A stretch of 64,000 nucleotides of DNA from Flavobacteriaceae bacterium LSUCC0859 (GTDB lineage: Bacteria; Bacteroidota; Bacteroidia; Flavobacteriales; Flavobacteriaceae): assembly GCA_022239325.1 (NCBI GenBank), contig JAKOGP010000001.1:456870-520869 (forward strand). The letters run 5' to 3'. A program made the translations under genes and the position numbers. The notes beneath the pieces were generated by a model, which saw only the letters and a program-made list of their open reading frames with translations, searched no databases and had not been told where the DNA came from. Below are positions 17,663 to 26,063 of the stretch, in pieces; position 1 is the stretch's first letter; every line of letters starts with the position of its first letter.

Positions 17663-18892
17663 TTACTCGTCTCTTAGTGCTACAATGGGTTTAATATCCG
17701 CAGCGCGTTTGGCTGGTATGTATCCCGCTATTCCACCAAAAATAATCAGTAGAATAGTAGAGAATATAGCAATCCCCATATCAATATAAGGGTTGGTAAT
17801 AAAATAGTCTTTCAGGGTGTCTCCAAGGGCAGTGAGCAGGACAACGCCTATCATCATACCAATAAATCCAGATATGGTGGTAATAAAGATAGATTCTAAC
17901 AAAATGGTTCCAATTACTGATTTTGGGGTAGCTCCTAAAGCCTTTCTTATCCCAATTTCCTTGGTGCGTTCTTTTACTACGAACACCATGATATTACTAA
18001 TTCCAATAATCCCCGCAATAAGGGTCCCTACACAGAAAAATGAAATAATGATTTGCAATACTCCTGCAAACTGCTGGTTTTGCTTGAGCTGGTCTGTCAC
18101 ATTTCTGATAAAAATACCGTTGGGATCTTTAGGACTGATGTATTTTTTGTCACGCATAAAGGTGTTTAGACTTTTTTCAAAAGCCATAGCTCCTGCATAT
18201 CCAATTTCTGGTTTAAAGCCCACAATAATCTGATCTACCTTGTCTGTAGCTTTCTCTATGAGTTGTCTAGTTGTGTAGGACATATAAATAATACGCTCTT
18301 CTCTGTCTCCGCCTTCATCTTGAAACACCCCAACTACCCGGTAAGAATTCCCACCTAAATCTATAAATTTCCCCAAAGGGCTCTCTGTTTTAAAAAGATC
18401 TTTTTTAACCAGACGACCTATCACAACATTTTTGGTTCTATTCTCAATATCGGACTGGTTTATAAAACGCCCTTCCATAAGTATAACCTGCTCCGCCTCT
18501 TGTATGGCTGGGCCAGCTGCTCTTATAGAGTAATTGTCAGACTCTTGTCCATATTTGGCCAGAGCACCCCTACTGATCTGAGGGGTTACATAGTCTAAAA
18601 ACATGGCAAAATTCTCTTTGATGTCTGCCAAATCTGAATTGTCAAATTCAATTCTTCTATTGGCTTTGTAGCCCATATAAGGCTCTGAGGTTCTTCCTGG
18701 GAAAAGATAAAATACATTAGTGGCGTCGTTGCCAAAAAACTCGTTAAAGGTGTTTTTAAGACCATTTCCAAAACCGTACAGTACCACAAAGATCAGAATC
18801 CCCAAGGCTACTGTAAATCCAGACAAAAAAGTTCTTAACTTGTTTTTCTGGATGGTTTCAAATATTTCTTTCCAGTTGTCTCTATTAAACAT
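17663..18892 (-). CDS. MacB-like ABC transporter permease, pair 1 member B
   Basis: A 409-residue permease with the same four-helix plus periplasmic-domain layout as its neighbour. The coupling motif is VKERTKEIGIRKALGATPKS and the end is DIKPIVALRDE. Its start overlaps the ATPase stop by 8 bases, indicating translational coupling and a direct partnership with that ATPase. Heterodimeric permeases of this kind pair with one MacA-type hexameric adaptor. Confidence 0.92.
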   Translation of the reverse strand: MFNRDNWKEIFETIQKNKLRTFLSGFTVALGILIFVVLYGFGNGLKNTFNEFFGNDATNVFYLFPGRTSEPYMGYKANRRIEFDNSDLADIKENFAMFLDYVTPQISRGALAKYGQESDNYSIRAAGPAIQEAEQVILMEGRFINQSDIENRTKNVVIGRLVKKDLFKTESPLGKFIDLGGNSYRVVGVFQDEGGDREERIIYMSYTTRQLIEKATDKVDQIIVGFKPEIGYAGAMAFEKSLNTFMRDKKYISPKDPNGIFIRNVTDQLKQNQQFAGVLQIIISFFCVGTLIAGIIGISNIMVFVVKERTKEIGIRKALGATPKSVIGTILLESIFITTISGFIGMMIGVVLLTALGDTLKDYFITNPYIDMGIAIFSTILLIIFGGIAGYIPAKRAADIKPIVALRDE

Positions 18893-19592
18893 AATCTGCC
18901 GCTCTAACTTGCTTCACTTTTTTATCTTCTACAATCACTCCGTCTTTTAGATGTACGATTCGCTTACACATATCTGCGATGTCTGGCTCATGAGTAACTA
19001 CTAGAATGGTATTACCTGCGTCATTAATTTTCTGAATGAGATCCATAACTTCATAAGAGGTCTTAGAATCTAAAGCCCCTGTGGGCTCATCTGCCAATAA
19101 AACCTTAGGTTCTGCTGCCATAGCTCTTGCAATGGCTACACGTTGTTTCTGACCTCCGGAAAGCTCGCTAGGTAAGTGTGTAGCCCACTCCTTCAATCCT
19201 ACCTGCTCCAGGTATTTTAGGGCTTTTTCCTGTCTTTCTTTTCTAGGCATTCTTTGGTAATACAACGGTAAGGCTACGTTTTCTGCCGCACTCTTGTAAT
19301 TAATTAGGTTAAATGATTGAAAGATAAAGCCCAAAAACTTATTTCTATACTGGGCAGCCTTGGTCTCATTTAAATTTTTTATAGGCACACCATCTAACAC
19401 ATAAGAACCCTCATTGGCCTCATCTAACATACCCAAAATATTTAGCAAGGTAGACTTTCCAGAACCAGAAGACCCCATAATAGCGACCAACTCTCCAGGG
19501 GCAACCGAAAAATTTATACCCTTTAATACATGCAGGCTGTTACTGCCCATTTGGTAAGACTTGTGAAGGTCTTTTATCTCTATCATTCCCAT
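18885..19592 (-). CDS. ABC transporter ATP-binding protein (MacB/LolD type)
   Basis: The 235 residues have all ABC ATPase motifs: Walker A GSSGSGKST (about 39-47), Q-loop FQSFNL, signature LSGGQKQR, Walker B VLLADEPTGALDS and the switch histidine in VVTHEPD. The MacB/LolD group powers extraction or export from the periplasmic side. This is the only ATPase in a cluster that has four permeases, so it probably serves both pairs. It lies between the two half-cassettes, overlapping the permease gene downstream. Confidence 0.95.
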   Translation of the reverse strand: MGMIEIKDLHKSYQMGSNSLHVLKGINFSVAPGELVAIMGSSGSGKSTLLNILGMLDEANEGSYVLDGVPIKNLNETKAAQYRNKFLGFIFQSFNLINYKSAAENVALPLYYQRMPRKERQEKALKYLEQVGLKEWATHLPSELSGGQKQRVAIARAMAAEPKVLLADEPTGALDSKTSYEVMDLIQKINDAGNTILVVTHEPDIADMCKRIVHLKDGVIVEDKKVKQVRAADYV

Positions 19593-19692
19593 ATGTTTGT
19601 TACTTAATTATGTTTGGAATTTTTATACTCCGTTCTTTAGACCCTTAAACTAGATTTATGTTACAAGTTAAATTCTAAAAAAAATGTTAAAA

Positions 19693-20805
19693 TTAATTTT
19701 CTGTATCTGATTCGCTAACTGCATTCCAAATTTTAATGTCTGCCTGCTCGTCAATCCCACTGAGCACAGCTACATAAATTCCATCGCTAACCCCTAAAAC
19801 TAAATCTCTCCTCTCAAAATCTTGTTCTCCAACTGCTACCTCTACAAAAGGAGCATTGGTTTGCTTGTCAAATTGTAGCAAAGATTCTTTTATAGCCAAA
19901 ACGGAAGTTGCTTTTTCTAAAATAATAGCAGCGTTAGCACTCAATCCAGCACGGATAAAAACACCAGGAGCCAAACTCAGTTTCCCTTCAATTTCAAATT
20001 GTATGGCGCCATTTTCTTTTTTCCCCTTAGGGGCGATGTAGTCTAAACGCCCTTCAAACTTTTCATCTTCTAAGGCCCCTACTGTAATTTCCAAGGGCAA
20101 TCCTTCTGAAATTTTTCCAACCTCAGACTCGTCAATTTTACCTTCAAAAATCATTTCATTAACATCTGCAATGGCGGCAATGGTAGTTCCTTCATTAAAG
20201 GTATTGCTTTCTATCACTTGGTTTCCAACCTCCACTGGAACTTCCAAAACCATCCCACTAACTGTGGCTCTAATGAGCGTATTGGCTGCAGCACCCAATC
20301 CTTTTGTAGTTCCTGTTTTTATAATATCATAGCGTTTTTGTGCCGCTGTAAGTCGCTGATTGGCTTGTTTTAGTGCAATTTCTGCCACCTGAAAATCTGC
20401 AGCAGAGATCACCTTCTTCTCAAAAAGACGCTCTTGCCTTTCAAAATTACGGCTTTGATCACTAACGGCAATTTGGGCCGCTGCAATATTGTCTTTGGCG
20501 TCATTAAGGGCAGATAAATTAGGTACCACTTTAATCTGAGCAATCAGGTCTCCTGTTTTAACCCGATCTCCACCTTTTACATAAATCTTTTCTATAACCC
20601 CAGAAATATTGGGTTTGATGAGCACCTCCTCTAAGGGTAAAATACTTCCTGTGGCTATGGTCTTTTTCACAATGGTTTGCAGGGAGGGTTTCTCTGTGAG
20701 AAACTGCTCTGGAGACTCATTGTTTTTTTGATACAAATAATACAATGCACCACTAAAAGAGATCACAATAGCGGTTAGGATTAAAATCGTTGTTGTTTTT
20801 TTCAT
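19693..20805 (-). CDS. Periplasmic adaptor (MacA/HlyD-like), second copy
   Basis: An N-terminal membrane anchor (about 6-25) is followed by lipoyl, hairpin and barrel domains: ATGSILPLEEVLIKPNISGVIE, then GDLIAQIKVVPNLSAL. It is a 370-residue paralogue of the adaptor at 15227-16357. A gap of 100 bases separates it from the ATPase gene; no convincing promoter or terminator was recognised there, so the cluster may be one transcript. Confidence 0.92.
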   Translation of the reverse strand: MKKTTTILILTAIVISFSGALYYLYQKNNESPEQFLTEKPSLQTIVKKTIATGSILPLEEVLIKPNISGVIEKIYVKGGDRVKTGDLIAQIKVVPNLSALNDAKDNIAAAQIAVSDQSRNFERQERLFEKKVISAADFQVAEIALKQANQRLTAAQKRYDIIKTGTTKGLGAAANTLIRATVSGMVLEVPVEVGNQVIESNTFNEGTTIAAIADVNEMIFEGKIDESEVGKISEGLPLEITVGALEDEKFEGRLDYIAPKGKKENGAIQFEIEGKLSLAPGVFIRAGLSANAAIILEKATSVLAIKESLLQFDKQTNAPFVEVAVGEQDFERRDLVLGVSDGIYVAVLSGIDEQADIKIWNAVSESDTEN

Positions 20806-20839
20806 AATATATATATTTCACAGGGCATAGCCCAGGTTT

Positions 20840-22090
20840 TTATTCTGTTCTTAAAGCTTCTATGGGTTTCACTTTTATAGCGCTTCTCGCTGGAATAAAA
20901 CCAGCGAAAAGCCCAGACACAATTAAAATAACTAGAGCGCTTATGACCACCCCAACATGTACCGTTGGACTCATAAACATATCTACTGGACCACTTAGAT
21001 CTAAGACATAATTAATTCCGTAAATAAATAGGGCGCCCACCACAATACCGAACATACCTGAAATAATGGTCAAAAATACAGACTCCATGAGAATCTGCAG
21101 TTTTATGGAAAATGGAGAAGCGCCTAAGGCCCTGCGAATTCCAATTTCTTTAGTGCGCTCTTTCACCACAATAAGCATGATATTACTAACGCCAATGACC
21201 CCAGAGATTAGGACTAAAATACCCACAAAAAAAGCAATAAAACGCATGGCTCCAAAGAGGCTTTCTACCCTACTAAACTCCTCATATAGGTCAAAATGCC
21301 CCACCGCTCTTTTGTCATCGGGAGCTATTTTGTGTTTCTTTTTAAGCAAAGAAAAAATATCCTCTTTAATTGCTGTAATGGGCATGCCGTCCTGAGCAGT
21401 TATGGCCATCCATCCTACCCTATTCCCTCTATTAAATGCCTTTGAAAAACTACTAAAAGGCACATAAATTTCTTTTTGTGCATTTTGATTGCCTTCATTT
21501 CCCTCTTTTTTATATACCCCAACCACTTTAAAATTCACACCTTGAATAGTCACAAAACTTCCTATTGGCTCCGTTCCCTCTTCGTATAGATCCTGTACTA
21601 CACCCTGTCCAATAACTGCTATTTTTCTGCTTTCCTGAATGTCTAATGGATTTATAAACCTTCCTGAAGTAATAGTGAGTGGGTCCTGTCTAATAATCTC
21701 TGGGTAATCTCCGTAAATATTATAAGCACCTTTATTCACCCCTCTAATAACATTGGGCTCACTACTACCAATTTGGTTTCTTGGAGACACAAATCTAAGT
21801 CCTGGAATTTCTGCCCATATGGCTGCAACGTCATCCGTTGTGTAACTAAAACGCCTACCTATGGGAAGCCCCTGGTACGCTTTGGTTGTGCTTCTGGTCC
21901 ATACAAACATAGTGTTGGTAGCGATGTCTCCAAAATCTGCCCGGATACCATTTTCTAGACCTTTCCCGGCTGCTAACAAAATAATTAGAATAAGGATGCC
22001 CCAAAAAACACCAAATGCAGTGAGTAGGGTCCTAAACCAATTGGTGGTGAGCACCTCAATTATTTCTTTCCAACGATCTCTACTAAACAT
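20840..22090 (-). CDS. MacB-like ABC transporter permease, pair 2 member A
   Basis: A 416-residue FtsX/MacB-type permease: first helix near 22-43, periplasmic MacB_PCD domain, then three helices with VKERTKEIGIRRALGASPFS between them and VKPIEALRTE at the end. It follows the upstream permease without any intergenic base. It resembles pair 1 member A more than its own neighbour in the N-terminal region (AAGKGLENG versus AAKGLDNG), as expected if the whole pair was duplicated. Confidence 0.92.
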   Translation of the reverse strand: MFSRDRWKEIIEVLTTNWFRTLLTAFGVFWGILILIILLAAGKGLENGIRADFGDIATNTMFVWTRSTTKAYQGLPIGRRFSYTTDDVAAIWAEIPGLRFVSPRNQIGSSEPNVIRGVNKGAYNIYGDYPEIIRQDPLTITSGRFINPLDIQESRKIAVIGQGVVQDLYEEGTEPIGSFVTIQGVNFKVVGVYKKEGNEGNQNAQKEIYVPFSSFSKAFNRGNRVGWMAITAQDGMPITAIKEDIFSLLKKKHKIAPDDKRAVGHFDLYEEFSRVESLFGAMRFIAFFVGILVLISGVIGVSNIMLIVVKERTKEIGIRRALGASPFSIKLQILMESVFLTIISGMFGIVVGALFIYGINYVLDLSGPVDMFMSPTVHVGVVISALVILIVSGLFAGFIPARSAIKVKPIEALRTE

Positions 22091-23338
22091 TTACTGATCT
22101 CTTAAGGCCTCAATGGTGTGAATATGAGCTGCTTTCCATGCAGGTATAAAGCCTGCGATGGCCCCAGATGAGATTAACAATACAACAGTGGCCAAAGCCA
22201 CATTAAAATTAACCGATGGGTTTAATATATAATCTACTTCTATCTGGGGGCCTAAAATCTCTAAGAGGCCCATGGCAAAAATAAGTCCTCCAAAACCAGA
22301 TACTGCGGTCACAAATATGGCTTCGTGAACAATCATGGCAACAATAGACCAGGGTTTGGCCCCAAGAGCCTTTCTAATGCCTATTTCTTTTGTTCGCTCC
22401 TTCACCACAATAAGCATGATATTACTCACTCCCACCACCCCTGCTATGATGGTGCATATACCTACAAACCAAAAAAAGAAGGCAATATTATCTGTAAGGG
22501 TAAAATAGCGCTTGGCTTCTTCCATAGGGTTCCAAACCTGAATGGCTCTGGTGTCTTCTGCTGCTACTTGATATTTCTGCTTTAAGTGGCGGGTGATGTC
22601 CTTTTTAAACTGAATAGATTGTGCCACAGAGACATCAAAATTATCTAGCACAGGAAGTGTGAAAGAGAGGTTTTCTAAATGATCAGCACCCTCAAAAACC
22701 ACTTGAGCAGTAGACATGGGAATAAACATTCTATTTTCTTCTCCTTCCCCTGAGGGATCTGTGAAAACTCCTACAATTTTAAAGGGAATGCCAGACAATT
22801 CTATGAAAGCTCCAATAACATCGCTGTCGTTTTCAAAAACCTCATCTCTAATGTTTCTTCCAATGACTATAATTTTGGAGCGTTGCGCTATGTCCTTTTC
22901 ATTGATGAATCTTCCTTGGATTATAGATTCATTTTCTATAAACTGCATATTGGGATAGGTACCAGCTAAATCGTAGGCCAAAACTTCATTGTTGTACACG
23001 GCACTCACTCCTCTAATAAAGAGAAAGGCAGCCATATGATTTATTTGGCTTTCAAAAAGCCCTTGAACCTGGCTGTAATCTTCATTCCTTAGTTGGATAT
23101 ATCTCCCTGGGTTTAAACCTTTATACGCAATGGTTGTTTCTCCTGGCCAAACCCAAACAGAAGTAGCAGCGTCTTCTTCAAATTCATGAGCAATACCATT
23201 GCGCATGCCCTGCCCAAAACCTAATAAAATAACAAGAATAAAAATGCCAGAGGCCACAGACAGGCCGGTTAAAAAGGTGCGAAGTTTATTTTTTGAGATG
23301 GCTTCTAAGATTTCTTGCCACCTTTCTATATCAAACAT
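22091..23338 (-). CDS. MacB-like ABC transporter permease, pair 2 member B
   Basis: First gene of the minus-strand exporter cluster. The 415 residues have the standard helix, periplasmic domain and three-helix order, with VKERTKEIGIRKALGAKPWS as the coupling segment. Its beginning (EILEAISKNKLRTFLTGLSVASGIFI) parallels pair 1 member B (EIFETIQKNKLRTFLSGFTVALG). The 61 bases upstream hold no convincing TAnnTTTG box, so the promoter is undetermined. Confidence 0.92.
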   Translation of the reverse strand: MFDIERWQEILEAISKNKLRTFLTGLSVASGIFILVILLGFGQGMRNGIAHEFEEDAATSVWVWPGETTIAYKGLNPGRYIQLRNEDYSQVQGLFESQINHMAAFLFIRGVSAVYNNEVLAYDLAGTYPNMQFIENESIIQGRFINEKDIAQRSKIIVIGRNIRDEVFENDSDVIGAFIELSGIPFKIVGVFTDPSGEGEENRMFIPMSTAQVVFEGADHLENLSFTLPVLDNFDVSVAQSIQFKKDITRHLKQKYQVAAEDTRAIQVWNPMEEAKRYFTLTDNIAFFFWFVGICTIIAGVVGVSNIMLIVVKERTKEIGIRKALGAKPWSIVAMIVHEAIFVTAVSGFGGLIFAMGLLEILGPQIEVDYILNPSVNFNVALATVVLLISSGAIAGFIPAWKAAHIHTIEALRDQ

Positions 23339-23399
23339 AAGATAGATTCTATCTTAGAGACGCACAAAAAACAAAAATGTTACAAAAATTCTTCAGAAA

Positions 23400-23630
23400 C
23401 TAGGAAGCCTCTTTTCTCATTTTTCTATAGATGGCAAAACCAATACCGCCAATGAGTAAGTAAGGTATAGCCATGAGATACACTATACCGTCATTAATTC
23501 CCTCTGCTGCAGAGGTATTGGCTTCACTCTCTAAAACGGCCCTACACATGGCACATTGGGCATTCAGATCTGCAGGCAATAAAAATGCCAACAAAACAAG
23601 GGAAGAAAAAACAAATGCTTTACATCGCAT
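23400..23630 (-). CDS. Small exported membrane protein with CxxC motif
   Basis: This 76-residue protein has an N-terminal signal sequence (about 1-25), then QCAMCRAVLES just after the predicted cleavage site, a short polar stretch, and one membrane helix (about 50-68) ending in a basic tail. The CxxC would face the periplasm. It is the last gene of a set with DUF420, Sco and the Sco-like protein, so a role in copper handling or thiol redox during oxidase assembly is plausible but unproven. No named family was recognised. Confidence 0.75.
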   Translation of the reverse strand: MRCKAFVFSSLVLLAFLLPADLNAQCAMCRAVLESEANTSAAEGINDGIVYLMAIPYLLIGGIGFAIYRKMRKEAS

Positions 23631-23651
23631 AGGAGGGATTTAAAAATGAGG

Positions 23652-24185
23652 TTAAGAAGCGTAGTAAGGAGAAATCATGAGGTAGACCACCACTCCAGTA
23701 ATGGCCACATACAACCAAATAGGAAAGGTGATTTTAGCTAATTTTCTATGGGCCTCAAACTGTTTCAAATAGGCCTTTGCATAAGTTCTCAAGACCAAAG
23801 GAATAATAGCTATAGAAAGCAAAATATGACTTATTAAAATAAAGAAATAAACATACTTAATAGCCCCAGTTCCACCAAACGGAGTAGAGTCTGAAGTCAT
23901 ATGATACGCGACATACATCACTAAAAAAGCCAAAGACAAAGCAATAGCTGTTTTCATTAAATTTTCATGTTGTTTTTGCCTACCGTTTTTAATAGCCACT
24001 ACGGCCAAAACAAGGACCAAGGCAGTTAGTCCGTTTATAGTAGCATAAATAGGGGGCAACATAGAAAGTGGTGCCACATTAGGTATTTTAACCCCAAACA
24101 AAACAGCCACCACTAAGGGGATAACTATGGAGACTATAGTGATTAATAGATTAAATTTTTTTTCTTTGGCAGCCTGTATTTCCAT
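23652..24185 (-). CDS. DUF420 membrane protein
   Basis: A 177-residue protein with about five hydrophobic helices and scattered histidines (YVAYHMTS, ISHILLSIA, FEAHRKLAKITFPIWLYVAITGV), the pattern of DUF420. Members of this family occur beside cytochrome oxidase and Sco genes; a Gram-positive relative, CtaM, is needed for oxidase maturation. Here it starts 3 bases after the Sco stop, supporting a joint role in oxidase biogenesis. Confidence 0.85.
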   Translation of the reverse strand: MEIQAAKEKKFNLLITIVSIVIPLVVAVLFGVKIPNVAPLSMLPPIYATINGLTALVLVLAVVAIKNGRQKQHENLMKTAIALSLAFLVMYVAYHMTSDSTPFGGTGAIKYVYFFILISHILLSIAIIPLVLRTYAKAYLKQFEAHRKLAKITFPIWLYVAITGVVVYLMISPYYAS

Positions 24186-24188
24186 ATG

Positions 24189-24917
24189 TTACTCCTCTAA
24201 TAATTTATTTATATCTGTAATAAGTTCGCTAATCTGGTCTGTCTCTCCGTGGTCATTAACACCAATTTGATAATCTATGGCGCCTCTGTAATACACAATG
24301 GGATTTCCAAAATCGTCTACCCTAGACCTGAGATAGCCTTCTTTGTCTACTAAGGCAAACATTCCTGCATGCTCAAAACCTCCTGGTGCATTTGGCATTT
24401 GTTGGGCAAAGATATTAAAACCTTCATTAGCAAGCGCATATACCTCCTCTAAAGGACCAGACAACAAATGCCAGTCTAAATGAGTAATTCCATATTGTTG
24501 GGCGTATTCCTTAAGTACCTGAGGGGTGTCATTTACAGGATTAATACTAACAGAAGCAATTCCAAAGCGATCTTCATTGGCAAACTGTTCTTGAACATAA
24601 ACTAAATTTTTGTTCATGATGGGACATATAGTTGGGCAAGTAGTAAAGAAAAATTCCACCACAAAAACCTTGTTAGCGTAGTCCTTCTCAGAAATAAGTA
24701 AGCTATCTTGGTTGTAAAAATTAAAGGACGGCACCTTTCTTTTTTCACCATTCAGGGTAATATAGGACAAGGGTCCAGAATTGTTCTCAATGCTCAATCT
24801 ATCAGAAGTTACTATAGCGTTCGATTGAAAACGATCTACGATGCTAGGAATTACAAGTATCCCAAAAAGAAGTATGATAAATGAAACCCAAACGTAGGTG
24901 TATTTTTTAGCAGACAT
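24189..24917 (-). CDS. Sco family copper/thiol protein for cytochrome oxidase assembly
   Basis: Sco proteins deliver copper to, or reduce the cysteines of, the CuA site of oxidase subunit II. The 242-residue protein has one N-terminal anchor (about 8-27) and a thioredoxin fold. The copper-binding set is complete: TTCPTICPI (Cys94, Cys98) and the distal histidine in FEHAGMF (His183). Its client subunit II is encoded about 25 kb away at 49868-50923. It directly follows the cysteine-free Sco-like gene (2-base gap). Confidence 0.95.
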   Translation of the reverse strand: MSAKKYTYVWVSFIILLFGILVIPSIVDRFQSNAIVTSDRLSIENNSGPLSYITLNGEKRKVPSFNFYNQDSLLISEKDYANKVFVVEFFFTTCPTICPIMNKNLVYVQEQFANEDRFGIASVSINPVNDTPQVLKEYAQQYGITHLDWHLLSGPLEEVYALANEGFNIFAQQMPNAPGGFEHAGMFALVDKEGYLRSRVDDFGNPIVYYRGAIDYQIGVNDHGETDQISELITDINKLLEE

Positions 24918-24919
24918 AT

Positions 24920-25570
24920 TTATTTGTTTTGAGAGTACACATTATTCTTCTTGAGGGCCATTCTATACTCTGCCAATATGATTTTGACGTCATCTATCAT
25001 GGTATTAGTTAACTCTGAGACGGCTGTAGCGTTATATCCAAAAAGAACTTCATCGCCCTTGGAGCCATCTCTCCCTCTAAGAGATCTAGATTTATCTACT
25101 ATAAACACGAGATCTGTACCTAGCTTAGCGTCTAAGGAGCTATTGGTTTTAAAACTTGAAAACAATTTGTTTATTTCTACCTCAGATGCATAAATAAAAT
25201 TCCAGCCACTCACTTGTCCAATAGCAGATAATTCATCCATCACTTCTTGCACCTGATCTTGAGTGCCCTGCGGCATAATCATCACAAATTGGAAATCATT
25301 AAAATCAGAAAAACGCTTGTATATTTTCTGATTTAAATTAAACATATTCACTTGACGTTGGCTCAAATCCGATCCTAAAAACCCCACAACACTAATATGA
25401 TTCTCTAGCTTAAGCTCCAGCTCATTTTCCGGCAACTCAGACACAGACTCCGTGAGCACTGGTAAACTTCCAAAATTATTAACCCCAGTGGCAAAAAACA
25501 AATAGGCCACCAAAGGCAATATGAAAAGTACCCCCAATACAAATGACTTCTTAAACTGTTTCTTTTCCAT
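24920..25570 (-). CDS. Membrane-anchored Sco-like protein lacking all cysteines
   Basis: The 216 residues have one N-terminal anchor (about 9-27) and then a thioredoxin-like pattern. It can be laid against the neighbouring Sco: VVGFLGSDLSQRQVNMFNLN (61-80) corresponds to VVEFFFTTCPTICPIMNKN, and DLVFIVDKSRSLRGR (153-167) to MFALVDKEGYLRSR. The CxxxC is replaced by SDLSQ, the distal histidine is missing, and the whole protein contains no cysteine. It should therefore be unable to bind copper in the Sco manner. This relationship is my inference from reading the two sequences. A structural or scaffolding role is possible. Confidence 0.75.
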   Translation of the reverse strand: MEKKQFKKSFVLGVLFILPLVAYLFFATGVNNFGSLPVLTESVSELPENELELKLENHISVVGFLGSDLSQRQVNMFNLNQKIYKRFSDFNDFQFVMIMPQGTQDQVQEVMDELSAIGQVSGWNFIYASEVEINKLFSSFKTNSSLDAKLGTDLVFIVDKSRSLRGRDGSKGDEVLFGYNATAVSELTNTMIDDVKIILAEYRMALKKNNVYSQNK

Positions 25571-25610
25571 ATCGCTTTTTTTTTGGACGAAAATCCTTTT
25601 GTAAAAATAA

Positions 25611-25637
25611 AAAAAGGCGGTTAAAAAACCGCCTTTT
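25611..25637 (-). terminator. Intrinsic terminator after oxidase subunit IV gene
   Basis: AAGGCGGTT and AACCGCCTT form a perfect 9-bp stem with an AAAA loop. On the minus strand it is followed by a T-rich run (complement of AAAAATAAAAAAA). It separates the oxidase subunit genes from the Sco assembly set. Confidence 0.88.
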
Positions 25638-25658
25638 ATATATCCTAATTGGGTCTCA

Positions 25659-26042
25659 TTAAAACTCCCATTTTACAAATCCATCTTTGTATATATCGTA
25701 GATGTAATTCCCTTCTACTAAAAGAATGAAAGACAAATATGCAATTAAAAATACCCCAGTCCACACTACAGATCTTCTCAATCCAGCTTTCTCATCTCTA
25801 AGGTGCATGAAGTCCCAGGCAATATAATAGGCCTTAACAAGGGTTAAAATAATAAATATCCAGTTTAATAACTTCATAGCTAAAAAACTGTTGTCTGTCA
25901 ATACTGCTGGTTTAATTATCCCCAACGCCACCTCTATGGCAGTGATAATAGATAAAAACAATAAGACGCCCCAAATTTTTTGGGTATTAGATTTGAAGGT
26001 TACCAAACCTCTGAATATTGATAATTTATGCTCGTGTCCCAT
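25659..26042 (-). CDS. Cytochrome c oxidase subunit IV family protein
   Basis: A 127-residue membrane protein with three or four helices and the pattern typical of the short prokaryotic subunit IV (WGVLLFLSIITAIEVALGI; KAYYIAWDFMHLRDEK). It lies 21 bases after a subunit III gene and is the last gene before a terminator. The subunit is thought to stabilise the oxidase core; it carries no cofactor. Confidence 0.9.
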   Translation of the reverse strand: MGHEHKLSIFRGLVTFKSNTQKIWGVLLFLSIITAIEVALGIIKPAVLTDNSFLAMKLLNWIFIILTLVKAYYIAWDFMHLRDEKAGLRRSVVWTGVFLIAYLSFILLVEGNYIYDIYKDGFVKWEF

Positions 26043-26063
26043 AATAATGTAAAATACTTATTG

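Noticed and set aside
17817-18233. A 138-codon + strand frame opposite an ABC permease
   Set aside because: It lies over the conserved coupling and helix region of the permease and has no start context or domain.
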